A model generated the notes under the pieces. That model had not been told where the DNA came from. It worked only from the letters and a program-made list of their open reading frames with translations, and did not search any database. A program made the translations under genes and the position numbers. From a virus, in IMG/VR virus record IMGVR_UViG_3300025264_000109, positions 1 to 24,469 of that record: a DNA stretch of 24,469 nucleotides; one strand, written 5' to 3'. Positions 1 to 7,356 of this stretch are shown piece after piece (position 1 is the first letter of the stretch; every line of letters begins with the position of its first letter).

Positions 1-2
1 GC

Positions 3-194
3 GATGTCTGGGTTGTAGGGGATAATAGTAAAGGGTCTGCTTGGATTAGCCGAGTCAATGGTACTTCTAAAACAAAAGTAGAAGCACAAGCTATTGTTGA
101 TGCGCAGATTGCAACAGATGAAGCAGCATGGAATGCACTACCGGCAGGGCGGAAAGAATTTAATCCACCACCTAGTCCAGATCCATTACCTTAG
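3..194 (+). CDS. C-terminal end of a phage tail/tail-fibre protein (partial)
   Basis: An open frame enters from the left edge and stops at TAG 192-194, giving 63 residues. It begins DVWVVGDNSKGSAWISRVNG, continues through an Ala/Gln/Asp-rich helix (EAQAIVDAQIATDEAAWNAL) and ends in a proline-rich tail (FNPPPSPDPLP). Short C-terminal ends of this type (an AWNALP-like segment followed by a Pro-rich stretch) are familiar to me from marine phage tail and fibre proteins. The next gene begins ten bases downstream and is also tail-like, which supports the call. Start, full length and fold lie outside the window, so the function is inferred mainly from position. Confidence 0.55.
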   Translation, partial: DVWVVGDNSKGSAWISRVNGTSKTKVEAQAIVDAQIATDEAAWNALPAGRKEFNPPPSPDPLP

Positions 195-203
195 GAATTA
201 ACT

Positions 204-1229
204 ATGGCTACTTACACAGGCATTAAAGGTTTTAAAGTTCAGAGCCTAGCTTCTGATCCTACTACTGATATAGAAGGACAAATTTGGTATAATACAACTA
301 GCAGTGCTTTAAAATATACTGGCCCTGGAACAGGCGCTTGGACTACCGGAGGAAATATGGCAACTACTCGTATAACAACCGCAGCAGGTGGAACTCAATC
401 TGCATCTTTTGCCGGTGGCGGCGGAAACCATACGGGTGGTACTGCCACTGAAGAATATGATGGAAGTACTTGGGGCTCCGGAGGAGCAATGCCTACAGCA
501 CTTTCTGCTGCTGGTGGAGCAGGAACAATAGCAGCAGGTTTAAGTTTTGGAGGGTATGCTCCTACTCCAGTACCTAGTCCAAACACGAATCTATGTTTTG
601 AATATGATGGATCAACCTGGACTGCAGGTGGATCTCTAAACACGGAACGGGCTGCTGGAGCAGGTTTTGGAACTCAAACGGCGGCGATGTATTCTGGAGG
701 TCAAGGAGATGCAGTACCAACACCCGCGCCAACTTCTAATGAAGAATATAATGGAGTAGGTTGGACTATTACAGGTATTATGAATCAAGCCGCACAACTA
801 GGTGCAGCTTGTGGAACAACCACAGCAGGACTTTATGCTGGATATTCTCCAGCGACTCCGACTCAAACTTGTACCTGGAATGGAACATCCTGGACTCAAG
901 TTTCCCCGGGAGCTTTTTCAGTTGATATGTATAACGTAAATATGTTTGGAACAACATCTTCTGCACTTAGATGTAGTGGATTGCCTCCAGGTACTGATAC
1001 AGCTCCCAACCTGAAATCAGTCGACGAGTGGGACGGTTCAACTTGGACTGCAACGACATCTAAGACTTATGGAGGGGCGGCAGGAAATGGAACAGGAACT
1101 ACAACGTTAGGACTATCTTTTGGAGGATATAATCCTCTTAACAACCCTCCTTCTTATTATACAGATGCAAATAAAACAGAAGAATGGGCTAAACCAGTCT
1201 TTGCAACTAAAACGGTAACGGTGAGCTAA
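204..1229 (+). CDS. Kelch-like repeat tail protein, putative receptor-binding fibre
   Basis: 341 residues. Residues 1-40 form a module (MATYTGIKGF...GQIWYN...LKYTG) that recurs alone in the next gene. Residues 41-330 hold about six or seven degenerate repeats of 43-51 residues, each with an aromatic/acidic element such as EYDGSTW followed by GG turns and an LSFGGY-like strand. Tryptophans at about 45, 90, 139, 187, 230, 281 and 328 mark the repeats. This resembles Kelch/galactose-oxidase beta-propeller blades, so a propeller or beta-solenoid head displayed on the virion for host binding is the best reading. No signal peptide or membrane segment is visible. The stop overlaps the next ATG (TAATG). 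The ATG at 204 lies ten bases after the previous stop. The repeat character is clear; the receptor-binding role is inferred. Confidence 0.72.
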   Translation: MATYTGIKGFKVQSLASDPTTDIEGQIWYNTTSSALKYTGPGTGAWTTGGNMATTRITTAAGGTQSASFAGGGGNHTGGTATEEYDGSTWGSGGAMPTALSAAGGAGTIAAGLSFGGYAPTPVPSPNTNLCFEYDGSTWTAGGSLNTERAAGAGFGTQTAAMYSGGQGDAVPTPAPTSNEEYNGVGWTITGIMNQAAQLGAACGTTTAGLYAGYSPATPTQTCTWNGTSWTQVSPGAFSVDMYNVNMFGTTSSALRCSGLPPGTDTAPNLKSVDEWDGSTWTATTSKTYGGAAGNGTGTTTLGLSFGGYNPLNNPPSYYTDANKTEEWAKPVFATKTVTVS

Positions 1230-1381
1230 TGGCAACTTATATAGCAGTAAAAGGAATTACAATACAAGTAATTGCAGGGGATCCAGCAAATCCTGCAGAA
1301 GGACAGGTTTGGTTCAATAGTACAAGCGGAACTTTAAAGGGATATAACGGTACATCAAACGTAACCTTTACAGCTTCATAA
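1229..1381 (+). CDS. 50-residue orphan tail N-terminal module
   Basis: This small frame starts at the ATG overlapping the previous stop (TAATG) and ends at TAA 1379-1381. The protein runs MATYIAVKGITIQVIAGDPA and continues with PAEGQVWFNSTSGTLKGYNG before ending VTFTAS. It closely parallels the first 40 residues of the preceding protein: MATY, KG, DP, EGQ(I/V)W(Y/F)N, (T/S)S and LK align in order. It therefore looks like the attachment or assembly module of the Kelch-like protein without the repeat domain. It could be a truncated duplicate after loss of its head domain, or a separate small structural protein. Translational coupling and an intact frame favour a real gene. Confidence 0.65.
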   Translation: MATYIAVKGITIQVIAGDPANPAEGQVWFNSTSGTLKGYNGTSNVTFTAS

Positions 1382-1404
1382 AATTAATATATAATAGAGA
1401 AAGA

Positions 1405-2073
1405 ATGAATAAAGGAAAACGTAATATTCAACCGCACGCTGATAAGGAAGTCAAACACCTTATGGTTTTATTGGATAAGTCTCAGGCATCCGAATTTAAA
1501 AAGATGGTTCCAGAGCTTCAGGATACTTGGGTCAAGAAACAAATGTTTAGAACAGAAACTGAAATGCGTTTCTCAGTTTTATCGGATAATAAATATGGAA
1601 CCAATGCTGCTAAGTATTGGCAATCAGTTCGTGAACAAAATACCCATTTTGAAAACTTGATGGGTCTTTCATTTGAATATCGAAAGAACGATGTTGAGAT
1701 TGAAAAGATTCAAAGGGACATTAAAAAAGAAAAAGACCCTTTAGAAAAAGAACTGGAACAAATTAAATTAGAAGAAAAACTTTATGCCCGAGCAAATATG
1801 GAACTTGTAGCTAAAGCAAGAATGAAAGAGATTTCAACCTGGTCTAAACTCAAAAAAGAATTTCACGATGGCAAGTTTGATGATCGAGATGTGAACACGC
1901 ATCAAGCGGAATCGTACATGCATCAACTCGAACAGAAGAAATTAACTTTAACGCAGGGTACTTCACAGCCTGAAGTGTTTAATGTCCTAGGTCAATTGGA
2001 AACTTTAAAAAGAGTTAGAAAATCAGGAGAACTTCTACCTAAAGGCAAGAACAAAAAACAAATAAAGAAATAA
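1405..2073 (+). CDS. Conserved phage coiled-coil protein, function unknown
   Basis: 222 residues, highly charged and rich in Lys and Glu, with no signal or membrane segment. Residues about 50-95 (EMRFSVLSDNKYGTNAAKYW...EQNTHFENLMGLSFEYRK) look like a compact helical domain. I recall similar sequences in marine and cyanophage proteins of unknown role. Residues about 93-150 form a long amphipathic charged helix, probably a coiled coil. The C-terminus ends in a Lys-rich tail (KGKNKKQIKK). A purine run GAGAAAG (1397-1403) just before the ATG is the likely ribosome binding site. It is the first gene of the operon carrying the four oxygenases, and its stop lies one base before the next start. A structural, scaffold or DNA-binding role is possible but not shown. 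Confidence 0.6.
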   Translation: MNKGKRNIQPHADKEVKHLMVLLDKSQASEFKKMVPELQDTWVKKQMFRTETEMRFSVLSDNKYGTNAAKYWQSVREQNTHFENLMGLSFEYRKNDVEIEKIQRDIKKEKDPLEKELEQIKLEEKLYARANMELVAKARMKEISTWSKLKKEFHDGKFDDRDVNTHQAESYMHQLEQKKLTLTQGTSQPEVFNVLGQLETLKRVRKSGELLPKGKNKKQIKK

Positions 2074-2074
2074 A

Positions 2075-2737
2075 ATGCAATTCGAGATGCAATTTGAGTC
2101 TGTATTTTTAGGACAATCGGTTATAAAATATCAGGTTCCTCTTGAAATTTTTGTTGGACTCAACGAAATTTACGAACATAATAAAAAACATCTACCCAAC
2201 GCCAATAAACAACTCGCTGGAAAGATTCCCGATGAAGCTTCTCTTTTTTATTCTGGGCCTCCTAACAATAAAATGCGGTCGCATAGTTATATATCAGAAG
2301 ATATTTTGAAATGGTTCTATTCTATTTTTGATCATTATTTAGAATGGAATAAGATTCAAGAATATAAAATGGACATTAACTCCATCTGGGTCAATGAAAT
2401 GAAAGCAGGAGACTATAATCCAGTTCACATTCATCAAGGAAAACTCTTCACTGGACTTTCTTCCGTAATGATTCTTAAACTTCCCAAGGATATGGGACCT
2501 GAACTCGCTCGTCCTGATCAACCGATGAACGGGCAACTGCAAATATTAGGAAATGTTAGTGGTCAGTTTGTGACTTCTGATTATTCACCTAAAATGAAGA
2601 TTGGAGATTTTTATATCTTTCCCTATGATATGAGACATGTCGTTTATCCCATGACGAATAAAAAAGCAAAAAGAAGAACACTGGTTTGTAATGTTGATGT
2701 CGCATATCACCCTGTTAAATCAAGGACGGCTCAATGA
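2075..2737 (+). CDS. 2OG-Fe(II) oxygenase-like protein (Oxy_5 type), copy 1
   Basis: 220 residues. The core is WVNEMKAGDYNPVHIHQGK (His118 and His120), then hydrophobic strands, then DFYIFPYDMRHVVYPM (His188) and a basic KRRTLV strand (Arg200/201). This pattern fits the putative 2OG-Fe(II) oxygenase group (Pfam 2OG-FeII_Oxy_5): an HxH or HxD facial triad on a double-stranded beta-helix, a distal His, and an Arg that holds 2-oxoglutarate. Such enzymes hydroxylate proteins, nucleic acids or small molecules; the substrate here is unknown. The first 24 bases are an imperfect 12-base tandem repeat, so Met1 and Met5 are alternative starts. It overlaps the next gene by four bases (ATGA). The family call is good; activity is not shown. 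Confidence 0.75.
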   Translation: MQFEMQFESVFLGQSVIKYQVPLEIFVGLNEIYEHNKKHLPNANKQLAGKIPDEASLFYSGPPNNKMRSHSYISEDILKWFYSIFDHYLEWNKIQEYKMDINSIWVNEMKAGDYNPVHIHQGKLFTGLSSVMILKLPKDMGPELARPDQPMNGQLQILGNVSGQFVTSDYSPKMKIGDFYIFPYDMRHVVYPMTNKKAKRRTLVCNVDVAYHPVKSRTAQ

Positions 2738-3315
2738 TAACAGAACCTAAATGGAAATCTTTACTGGCCAATACTATTGGTCCTTTGTTCACTCCTCAAC
2801 AGTGTCAGGACATTATTGATATGGGTCATCAGCAAAAAGCAGAAAACGCTAAAGTAGGAACTTCTAAAAAAGAAGGTGCTTATGATACCAAAAAACGAAT
2901 CACGACCATCAGTTGGATTCCTTTTACAGCACTACCCGATATGTATAAAATGATTGAACGCAGTATGCTTCAAGCCAACGGAAATCATTTTGGTTATGAG
3001 GGCATGCAACTTACCGAGCCAGCTCAATTTACCGAATATCCTAAAGGAGGGTTTTATGATTGGCATATGGATGCTGATGTCAGCGGTCAGTATGAACCTC
3101 CCGTTAGAAAAATATCAATGACAATTTTACTTTCTCCTGCGAATGAATTTGAAGGAGGGGATCTAGAATTTATGACTCACGGTAATAAACCTCCTCAGCT
3201 CTTACAGGGACAAGCCATTTTCTTTTGTAGTATGATTCGTCACCGGGTGGCTAAAGTTAAGAAAGGTGTCCGACGCTCTTTAGTAATGTGGTTCGGAGGC
3301 CCTCCGTTTAAATGA
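2734..3315 (+). CDS. PKHD-type / prolyl-4-hydroxylase-like 2OG-Fe(II) oxygenase
   Basis: 193 residues, and the clearest oxygenase of the four. FTEYPKGGFYDWHMDAD carries the HxD iron ligands (His111, Asp113). The strand RKISMTILLSPANEFEGGDL is the typical double-stranded beta-helix segment after it. The distal ligand is His170 in MIRHRVAKV, and Arg180/181 in GVRRSLVMWF is placed to bind 2-oxoglutarate. This arrangement matches PKHD-type hydroxylases (PiuC/prolyl-4-hydroxylase-like fold), which use Fe(II), O2 and 2-oxoglutarate to hydroxylate a substrate. No signal peptide is seen, so it should act in the cytoplasm of the infected cell. ATGA overlaps at both ends indicate coupled translation with the flanking oxygenase genes. 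The target, protein or otherwise, cannot be read from the sequence. Confidence 0.85.
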   Translation: MITEPKWKSLLANTIGPLFTPQQCQDIIDMGHQQKAENAKVGTSKKEGAYDTKKRITTISWIPFTALPDMYKMIERSMLQANGNHFGYEGMQLTEPAQFTEYPKGGFYDWHMDADVSGQYEPPVRKISMTILLSPANEFEGGDLEFMTHGNKPPQLLQGQAIFFCSMIRHRVAKVKKGVRRSLVMWFGGPPFK

Positions 3316-3914
3316 ACCGAGAAATTTTATTTCCGACTCCTGTCTATATGAAGATGGTGAAGGATCCTCAAAAATTAAATAAATATTTATTCCCCCTGAT
3401 TAAAGCCTGGAGTAAAAAAGATAAGGGTGAAACCAAAACAAATGCGGGAGGAGGTTGGCACAGTCCCACCGATATGAATTTTAAAGACGAGTATAAACCC
3501 TTGACTGATGAACTCTTTAGTATGCAAGATGAAATTTTTAAAGATTATGGTATGGAACCTAAACCAGGACTCGGTAATATGTGGGCGAACATTAATTATC
3601 CAGGTGCTTATAACAAACAACACATTCATCCTAATTCTCAATGGTCGGGTGTTTATTATGTAAAAGTCCCTAAAAATTCAGGAAATTTATTTGTAGAAGA
3701 TCCAAGACCTGGACCTAATATTATACTTCCTCGAAGAGTTAAAGGAATACCCAGGGCCTTATGGCGCGTGGTGATCTATCCAGCAATCGCAGGACAAATG
3801 ATTATGTTTCCCGCATGGCTCCCTCATGGTGTAGAAATAAATGAATCCAAAGAAAAAGGAGAAAAAAGCTGGCGCGTGTCGGTTTCTTTTAATTTTATTC
3901 AGGTGGATAAATGA
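3312..3914 (+). CDS. 2OG-Fe(II) oxygenase-like protein (Oxy_5 type), copy 2
   Basis: 200 residues. It starts REILFPTPVYMKMV, the usual N-terminal phrase of this family. The core NMWANINYPGAYNKQHIHPN supplies His104 and His106, followed by SGVYYVKVP. AGQMIMFPAWLPHGVEINES supplies the distal His172, and WRVSVSFNFIQ gives Arg188. The match to the 2OG-FeII_Oxy_5 group is stronger than for the 220-residue protein at 2075, and the two are probably distant relatives with an HxH rather than HxD first motif. It is coupled to both neighbours by four-base overlaps (ATGA). The substrate is unknown. Location among virion genes suggests a virion protein as one candidate, but that is only positional. Confidence 0.83.
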   Translation: MNREILFPTPVYMKMVKDPQKLNKYLFPLIKAWSKKDKGETKTNAGGGWHSPTDMNFKDEYKPLTDELFSMQDEIFKDYGMEPKPGLGNMWANINYPGAYNKQHIHPNSQWSGVYYVKVPKNSGNLFVEDPRPGPNIILPRRVKGIPRALWRVVIYPAIAGQMIMFPAWLPHGVEINESKEKGEKSWRVSVSFNFIQVDK

Positions 3915-4336
3915 TCCAAACTATTTATGCAAAATTACCCCGAGAAAAGATTACTTATTTAGAACGTGCTGAATTTATGAATGGCCAAGAGCAATCTTTT
4001 CGGGATGCTTTAACAGCCTCGATGTCCAAACATGGATTTAGAGATCCTGTTTATTGTTGGTATCATAGTAAGAATTGGAAAGATAAAATAAAAGTTATTG
4101 TGGGCAACAATCGTATGGTAGTAGCCAAAGAATTAAATATCCCAATTGTTCCAGCTGTTATTACAAATTTTAAAGCGGATCAGTTTCCTCTAGAAGGAAA
4201 GATTCTAACTACAGATGAAGAGGTAAAGGCCTTATTTTATTTACCTAAAAAACTTCATGTCAGACGAGATGAGAATGGGGATATTGATCAAGTCACACCG
4301 GCTTATTTTCCAACGGTAAAACAACACTATGTTTAA
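3911..4336 (+). CDS. ParB/sulfiredoxin-like domain protein
   Basis: 141 residues. The segment LTASMSKHGFRDPVYCWYHS followed by KIKVIVGNNRMVVAKELNIP and IVPAVI follows the ParB-like nuclease domain: a helix ending in a G.(x)DPV turn, then a GxxR motif (Gly65-Asn-Asn-Arg68) and a helix leading to an IPxVP strand. In chromosomal ParB the GxxR region binds CTP. Stand-alone phage versions have been linked to nucleases, ATPases and DNA-modification genes. No helix-turn-helix partner domain is present, so this is not a partition protein. It sits between the third and fourth oxygenase genes, with overlaps of 4 and 8 bases, and probably works with them. The fold call is fairly secure; biochemical role is open. 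Confidence 0.72.
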   Translation: MIQTIYAKLPREKITYLERAEFMNGQEQSFRDALTASMSKHGFRDPVYCWYHSKNWKDKIKVIVGNNRMVVAKELNIPIVPAVITNFKADQFPLEGKILTTDEEVKALFYLPKKLHVRRDENGDIDQVTPAYFPTVKQHYV

Positions 4337-4970
4337 AACAAAAAAATATCAAGTCATACGTGGAGCGCTTTCCAAAGAGCTAGCAAATTTTATCTTTAAT
4401 TATATGATGCTGCAGCGAGATGCTGTGGATTGGATGGTGAAAAATAATAAAGTTAATGCTTACAATCCCTTTGCTGGGACTCGTGCAGATAGACAAGTAC
4501 CCGGGGTCTATTCTAAATATGGCGATTGGATTATGGAAACTTTACTCATGTACATGATTCCTATTATGAAAACTAAAACAGGAATGGATTTGGTTCCAAC
4601 GTATTCGTACACCCGACTCTATGAAAAAGGAAATATTCTCAGACGGCACAAGGATCGACCGAGCTGTGAAATTTCTACAACCCTCCATCTAGGAGGGGAT
4701 GAATGGCCTATCTTTCTAGACCCAACAGGGGGTAACTTTGTTATTGATGAAGATAAACAAACCATTAAACCTGGAGCTCCGAAAGGAATCCGCGTGGATT
4801 TAAAAGTAGGAGATATGCTGATTTATTCAGGTTGTGAACTCGAGCACTGGCGTGAACCTTTTGAAGGAACCGTGTGTTCTCAAGTCTTTCTACATTATAA
4901 CCATGCCAACGGTCCATTTGCCAAGACGAATCTCTTTGATAAACGCCCCATGCTAGGTGTAAGGAGTTGA
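4329..4970 (+). CDS. 2OG-Fe(II) oxygenase-like protein, HxD type
   Basis: 213 residues. YSYTRLYEKGNILRRHKDRP contains a His107-Lys-Asp109 iron motif after the usual aromatic and basic strand, and EISTTLHLGG continues the beta-helix. The jelly-roll turn VDLKVGDMLIYSGCELEHWR gives the distal His173, followed by FEGTVCSQVFLHYNH. I have seen this arrangement (distal EHWRE, then a QVFLHY strand) in marine phage proteins of the 2OG oxygenase superfamily. A 2-oxoglutarate-binding Arg is not obvious after His173; Arg175 is a candidate. The protein shares little with the three oxygenases before it, so the cassette is not a simple tandem duplication. It overlaps the ParB-like gene by eight bases and ends the operon. 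Confidence 0.75.
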   Translation: MFKTKKYQVIRGALSKELANFIFNYMMLQRDAVDWMVKNNKVNAYNPFAGTRADRQVPGVYSKYGDWIMETLLMYMIPIMKTKTGMDLVPTYSYTRLYEKGNILRRHKDRPSCEISTTLHLGGDEWPIFLDPTGGNFVIDEDKQTIKPGAPKGIRVDLKVGDMLIYSGCELEHWREPFEGTVCSQVFLHYNHANGPFAKTNLFDKRPMLGVRS

Positions 4971-5015
4971 TTCCTATTAAGATGTAGTATATTTGTAATA
5001 GAAACGGAATTTTCT
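4971..5015 (+). promoter_or_regulatory. Short leader with possible promoter before the 723-residue gene
   Basis: This 45-base gap separates the oxygenase operon from the virion operon. It contains GTATAT around 4987-4992 and TGTAATAG at 4994-5001, either of which could serve as a -10 element, but no convincing -35 is visible. AATAGAAAC (4997-5005) resembles AATAG-plus-purine strings before three other transcription-unit starts. Only a weak call is justified. Confidence 0.25.
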
Positions 5016-7187
5016 ATGTTACATAAAATCAGACTTAAACCTGGACTGGATAAACAATCTTCCGATACAGGAGCTGAAGGGAAATGGGTTAATGCAGATT
5101 ATGCTCGTTTTCGTTATGGCTTTCCTGAAAAAATAGGAGGATGGTCTCAACTCGTTGCAGATAATTTAATCGGAGCTGGACGTGATCAACATACCTGGGT
5201 CGATTTAGCAGGTAATAAATACGCGGCTATTGGAACCAATAAATGTTTATACATTTATTATGAAGGAGCGGTCTATGATATCACTCCTTTAGATACTACC
5301 CGTCAGCAAACGGGTGCCACTTTTACCATGGTCAATACCGATGCAACGGTTACTCTCACTACATCAACAGCGCATGGAGCAGAGACAGGAGATATTATTT
5401 TATTAGACAGTGTTTCCGGGGTTACGGCTTTAGGAACAGGATTTACGGATGCTGATTTTGAAGATACTTTATTTGAAGTCAAAGATGTTCCGAGTGCTAC
5501 CAAGATGGAAATTGAAATGGCAAGTGCAGCCACAGGAGCAGGAAGTGGAGGATCTACTACCATCGATTTTTATTATGTGATTGGACCGATCAGTCAAGGA
5601 TATGGTTATGGTTTTGGTACTAATACTTTTGGAGGATATACGACACCCCTTACGACAACGACTATCAATAATGCCGGGGTCTTAGCGGCTGGGGCAACCT
5701 CTTGTATATTTACCAGTACCTCTGCTTTTCCTACCACTGCTGCCGGCGGTGGAACGATTTTAATCGAAAGTGAATTAATTACTTACACAACCAACAACAC
5801 CGGAACCAATACGCTTTCTGGATTTAGTCGAGGAGCCCATGGGACGAGTGATGTTGAGCATGCCAATTCAACTTTAACTTATGATGCCACAGACTTTGTA
5901 GGATGGGGAAGTGCCAGTACCAATTCAAACATTGTTATTGAACCCGGTCAATGGAGACTTTTAAACTATGGTGAAGATCTATTAGCCTTAGTTCATAATA
6001 AAAAAATATTTAAATGGGAACCTTCGGTTCCTAATTTAACCGTACGCGCGGTAGTTATAACCGGAACTGAAGTTCCAACCGCATCAAGAGACATGGTTGT
6101 CTCGGTACCCGATCGACATTTAATTTGTATTGGAACCGAAACCACGCTTCAGACTGCAAATACTCAAGATGATATGTTTGTCCGTTGGTCGAATCAAGAA
6201 TCTCAAACGGTATGGACACCCACTGCAACCAATACGGCAGGTAGTCAACGATTAACCGATGGCTCCAAACTGATTGGAGCTATTGTAGGAAAGACCGCTG
6301 TTTATCTGTGGTCGGATACGGCTATGTACACCATGAAATTTATTGGTCAGCCTTTTACTTTTGGTTTTACTCAAGTGGGAACCAACTGTGGGATGTCGAG
6401 TCAACATGCAGCCGCTGAAGTAGATGGGATTGCTTATTGGATGGGACCGACAGGTTTCTTTAACTTTAATGGAGGTCGAGTTCAAACGATGCCCTGTCTG
6501 GTAGAAGATTATGTCTTTGAAGATATTAATGCCAATGCGAATCAACAAATCCATGTTGCCGTTAATGCTCTCTTTGGAGAAATTACTTGGTTCTATCCAA
6601 GTAGTGGTTCAGACTATGTAGACCGATCGGTGACTTATAACTATATGGAATCCACTCCGGATAGTCCTATCTGGTATACATCATCCTTAGCTCGTTCCAC
6701 TTGGACGATTGAAGGGGTTTATAATAAACCGTTTGCAACCGAATATAAAAACAGTTTAGCTCCGGATAATCCAACCGTAGTCGGTATTTCTGCGGGAGGG
6801 AGTTATTATTGGGAACAAGAAAAAGGAACCGATGAAGTCTTTACCACAGGAACAACGAATGCCATTGCAGGCTATGTGGAATCAGGAGATTATGATATTG
6901 GAGGACCGGAAGGAGAACAGGGTGAAGGAGAATTTATGATGAGAATATCTAGAATTATTCCCGACTATGGTGCTCAAACAGGAGACTCTAGAATTACTTT
7001 AAGTACAAAAGCTTTTCCAAGTAGTACGGCGGTGGCAACCAATCATACCGCAACAACCACGAGCACTCAACTTTTTACTCGAGCCCGTGCACGACAGATT
7101 GCGATTAAAGTAGGTAATATCAGTACGGGTCAAAGTTGGAGAATGGGAACGTTTAGATTAGACATTCATCCAGGAGGCAGAAGATAA
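5016..7187 (+). CDS. Large beta-rich virion protein, probable tail/neck (stabilisation or nozzle-like) protein
   Basis: 723 residues, rich in Thr, Gly, Ser and Ala, with no signal peptide or membrane segment. The start MLHKIRLKPGLDKQSSDTGA, then RFRYGFPEKIGGW, DQHTWVDLAGNKYAAIGTNK and LYIYYEGAVYDITPL, is a series I associate with podovirus-like tail proteins of the packaged-DNA stabilisation or tail-nozzle kind. In those, repeated short beta strands form a propeller around the DNA channel. Later segments (WSDTAMYTMKFIGQPFTFGF, YWMGPTGFFNFNGGRVQTMP) fit the same beta-propeller style. The C-terminus ends DIHPGGRR. It heads the main structural operon and overlaps the next ATG by one base. Virion location is likely; the exact ring or tail position is inferred. 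Confidence 0.65.
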   Translation: MLHKIRLKPGLDKQSSDTGAEGKWVNADYARFRYGFPEKIGGWSQLVADNLIGAGRDQHTWVDLAGNKYAAIGTNKCLYIYYEGAVYDITPLDTTRQQTGATFTMVNTDATVTLTTSTAHGAETGDIILLDSVSGVTALGTGFTDADFEDTLFEVKDVPSATKMEIEMASAATGAGSGGSTTIDFYYVIGPISQGYGYGFGTNTFGGYTTPLTTTTINNAGVLAAGATSCIFTSTSAFPTTAAGGGTILIESELITYTTNNTGTNTLSGFSRGAHGTSDVEHANSTLTYDATDFVGWGSASTNSNIVIEPGQWRLLNYGEDLLALVHNKKIFKWEPSVPNLTVRAVVITGTEVPTASRDMVVSVPDRHLICIGTETTLQTANTQDDMFVRWSNQESQTVWTPTATNTAGSQRLTDGSKLIGAIVGKTAVYLWSDTAMYTMKFIGQPFTFGFTQVGTNCGMSSQHAAAEVDGIAYWMGPTGFFNFNGGRVQTMPCLVEDYVFEDINANANQQIHVAVNALFGEITWFYPSSGSDYVDRSVTYNYMESTPDSPIWYTSSLARSTWTIEGVYNKPFATEYKNSLAPDNPTVVGISAGGSYYWEQEKGTDEVFTTGTTNAIAGYVESGDYDIGGPEGEQGEGEFMMRISRIIPDYGAQTGDSRITLSTKAFPSSTAVATNHTATTTSTQLFTRARARQIAIKVGNISTGQSWRMGTFRLDIHPGGRR

Positions 7188-7354
7188 TGGCAAAAATTTC
7201 AGAAGTAATAGCAACGGTTATTGGACCCGAGTTTGATGCGATCAACGTTCAAGGCGTTGCAGATAACGTCGGCTCGATTGTACAAAAACTTAACACCACT
7301 TATCAACAACAACTAACAGATGAGTACGAAATCTTTAGTTTATTTATGAATTAA
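7187..7354 (+). CDS. 55-residue small protein between virion genes
   Basis: A short intact frame starts at the ATG overlapping the previous stop (TAATGG) and ends at TAA 7352-7354, three bases before the next start. The sequence begins MAKISEVIATVIGPEFDAIN and ends in TYQQQLTDEYEIFSLFMN; it is acidic and Gln/Asn-containing, with no membrane segment. It is not a family I recognise. Its fit in the gap between two virion genes (one-base overlap upstream, two bases to the next ATG) makes it a credible gene. A small neck or adaptor subunit would suit the context, but that is a guess. Confidence 0.6.
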   Translation: MAKISEVIATVIGPEFDAINVQGVADNVGSIVQKLNTTYQQQLTDEYEIFSLFMN

Positions 7355-7356
7355 TC

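Noticed and set aside
395-643. Minus-strand open frame of 82 codons opposite the Kelch-like gene
   Set aside because: Its Pro/Val-rich product mirrors Gly-rich coding on the plus strand, there is no ribosome binding site, and it lies inside a well-supported gene.
1390-1395. Perfect TATAAT before the coiled-coil gene taken as a promoter
   Set aside because: It is only nine bases before the start codon, would give an almost leaderless transcript, and has no -35; A+T-rich chance match is more likely.
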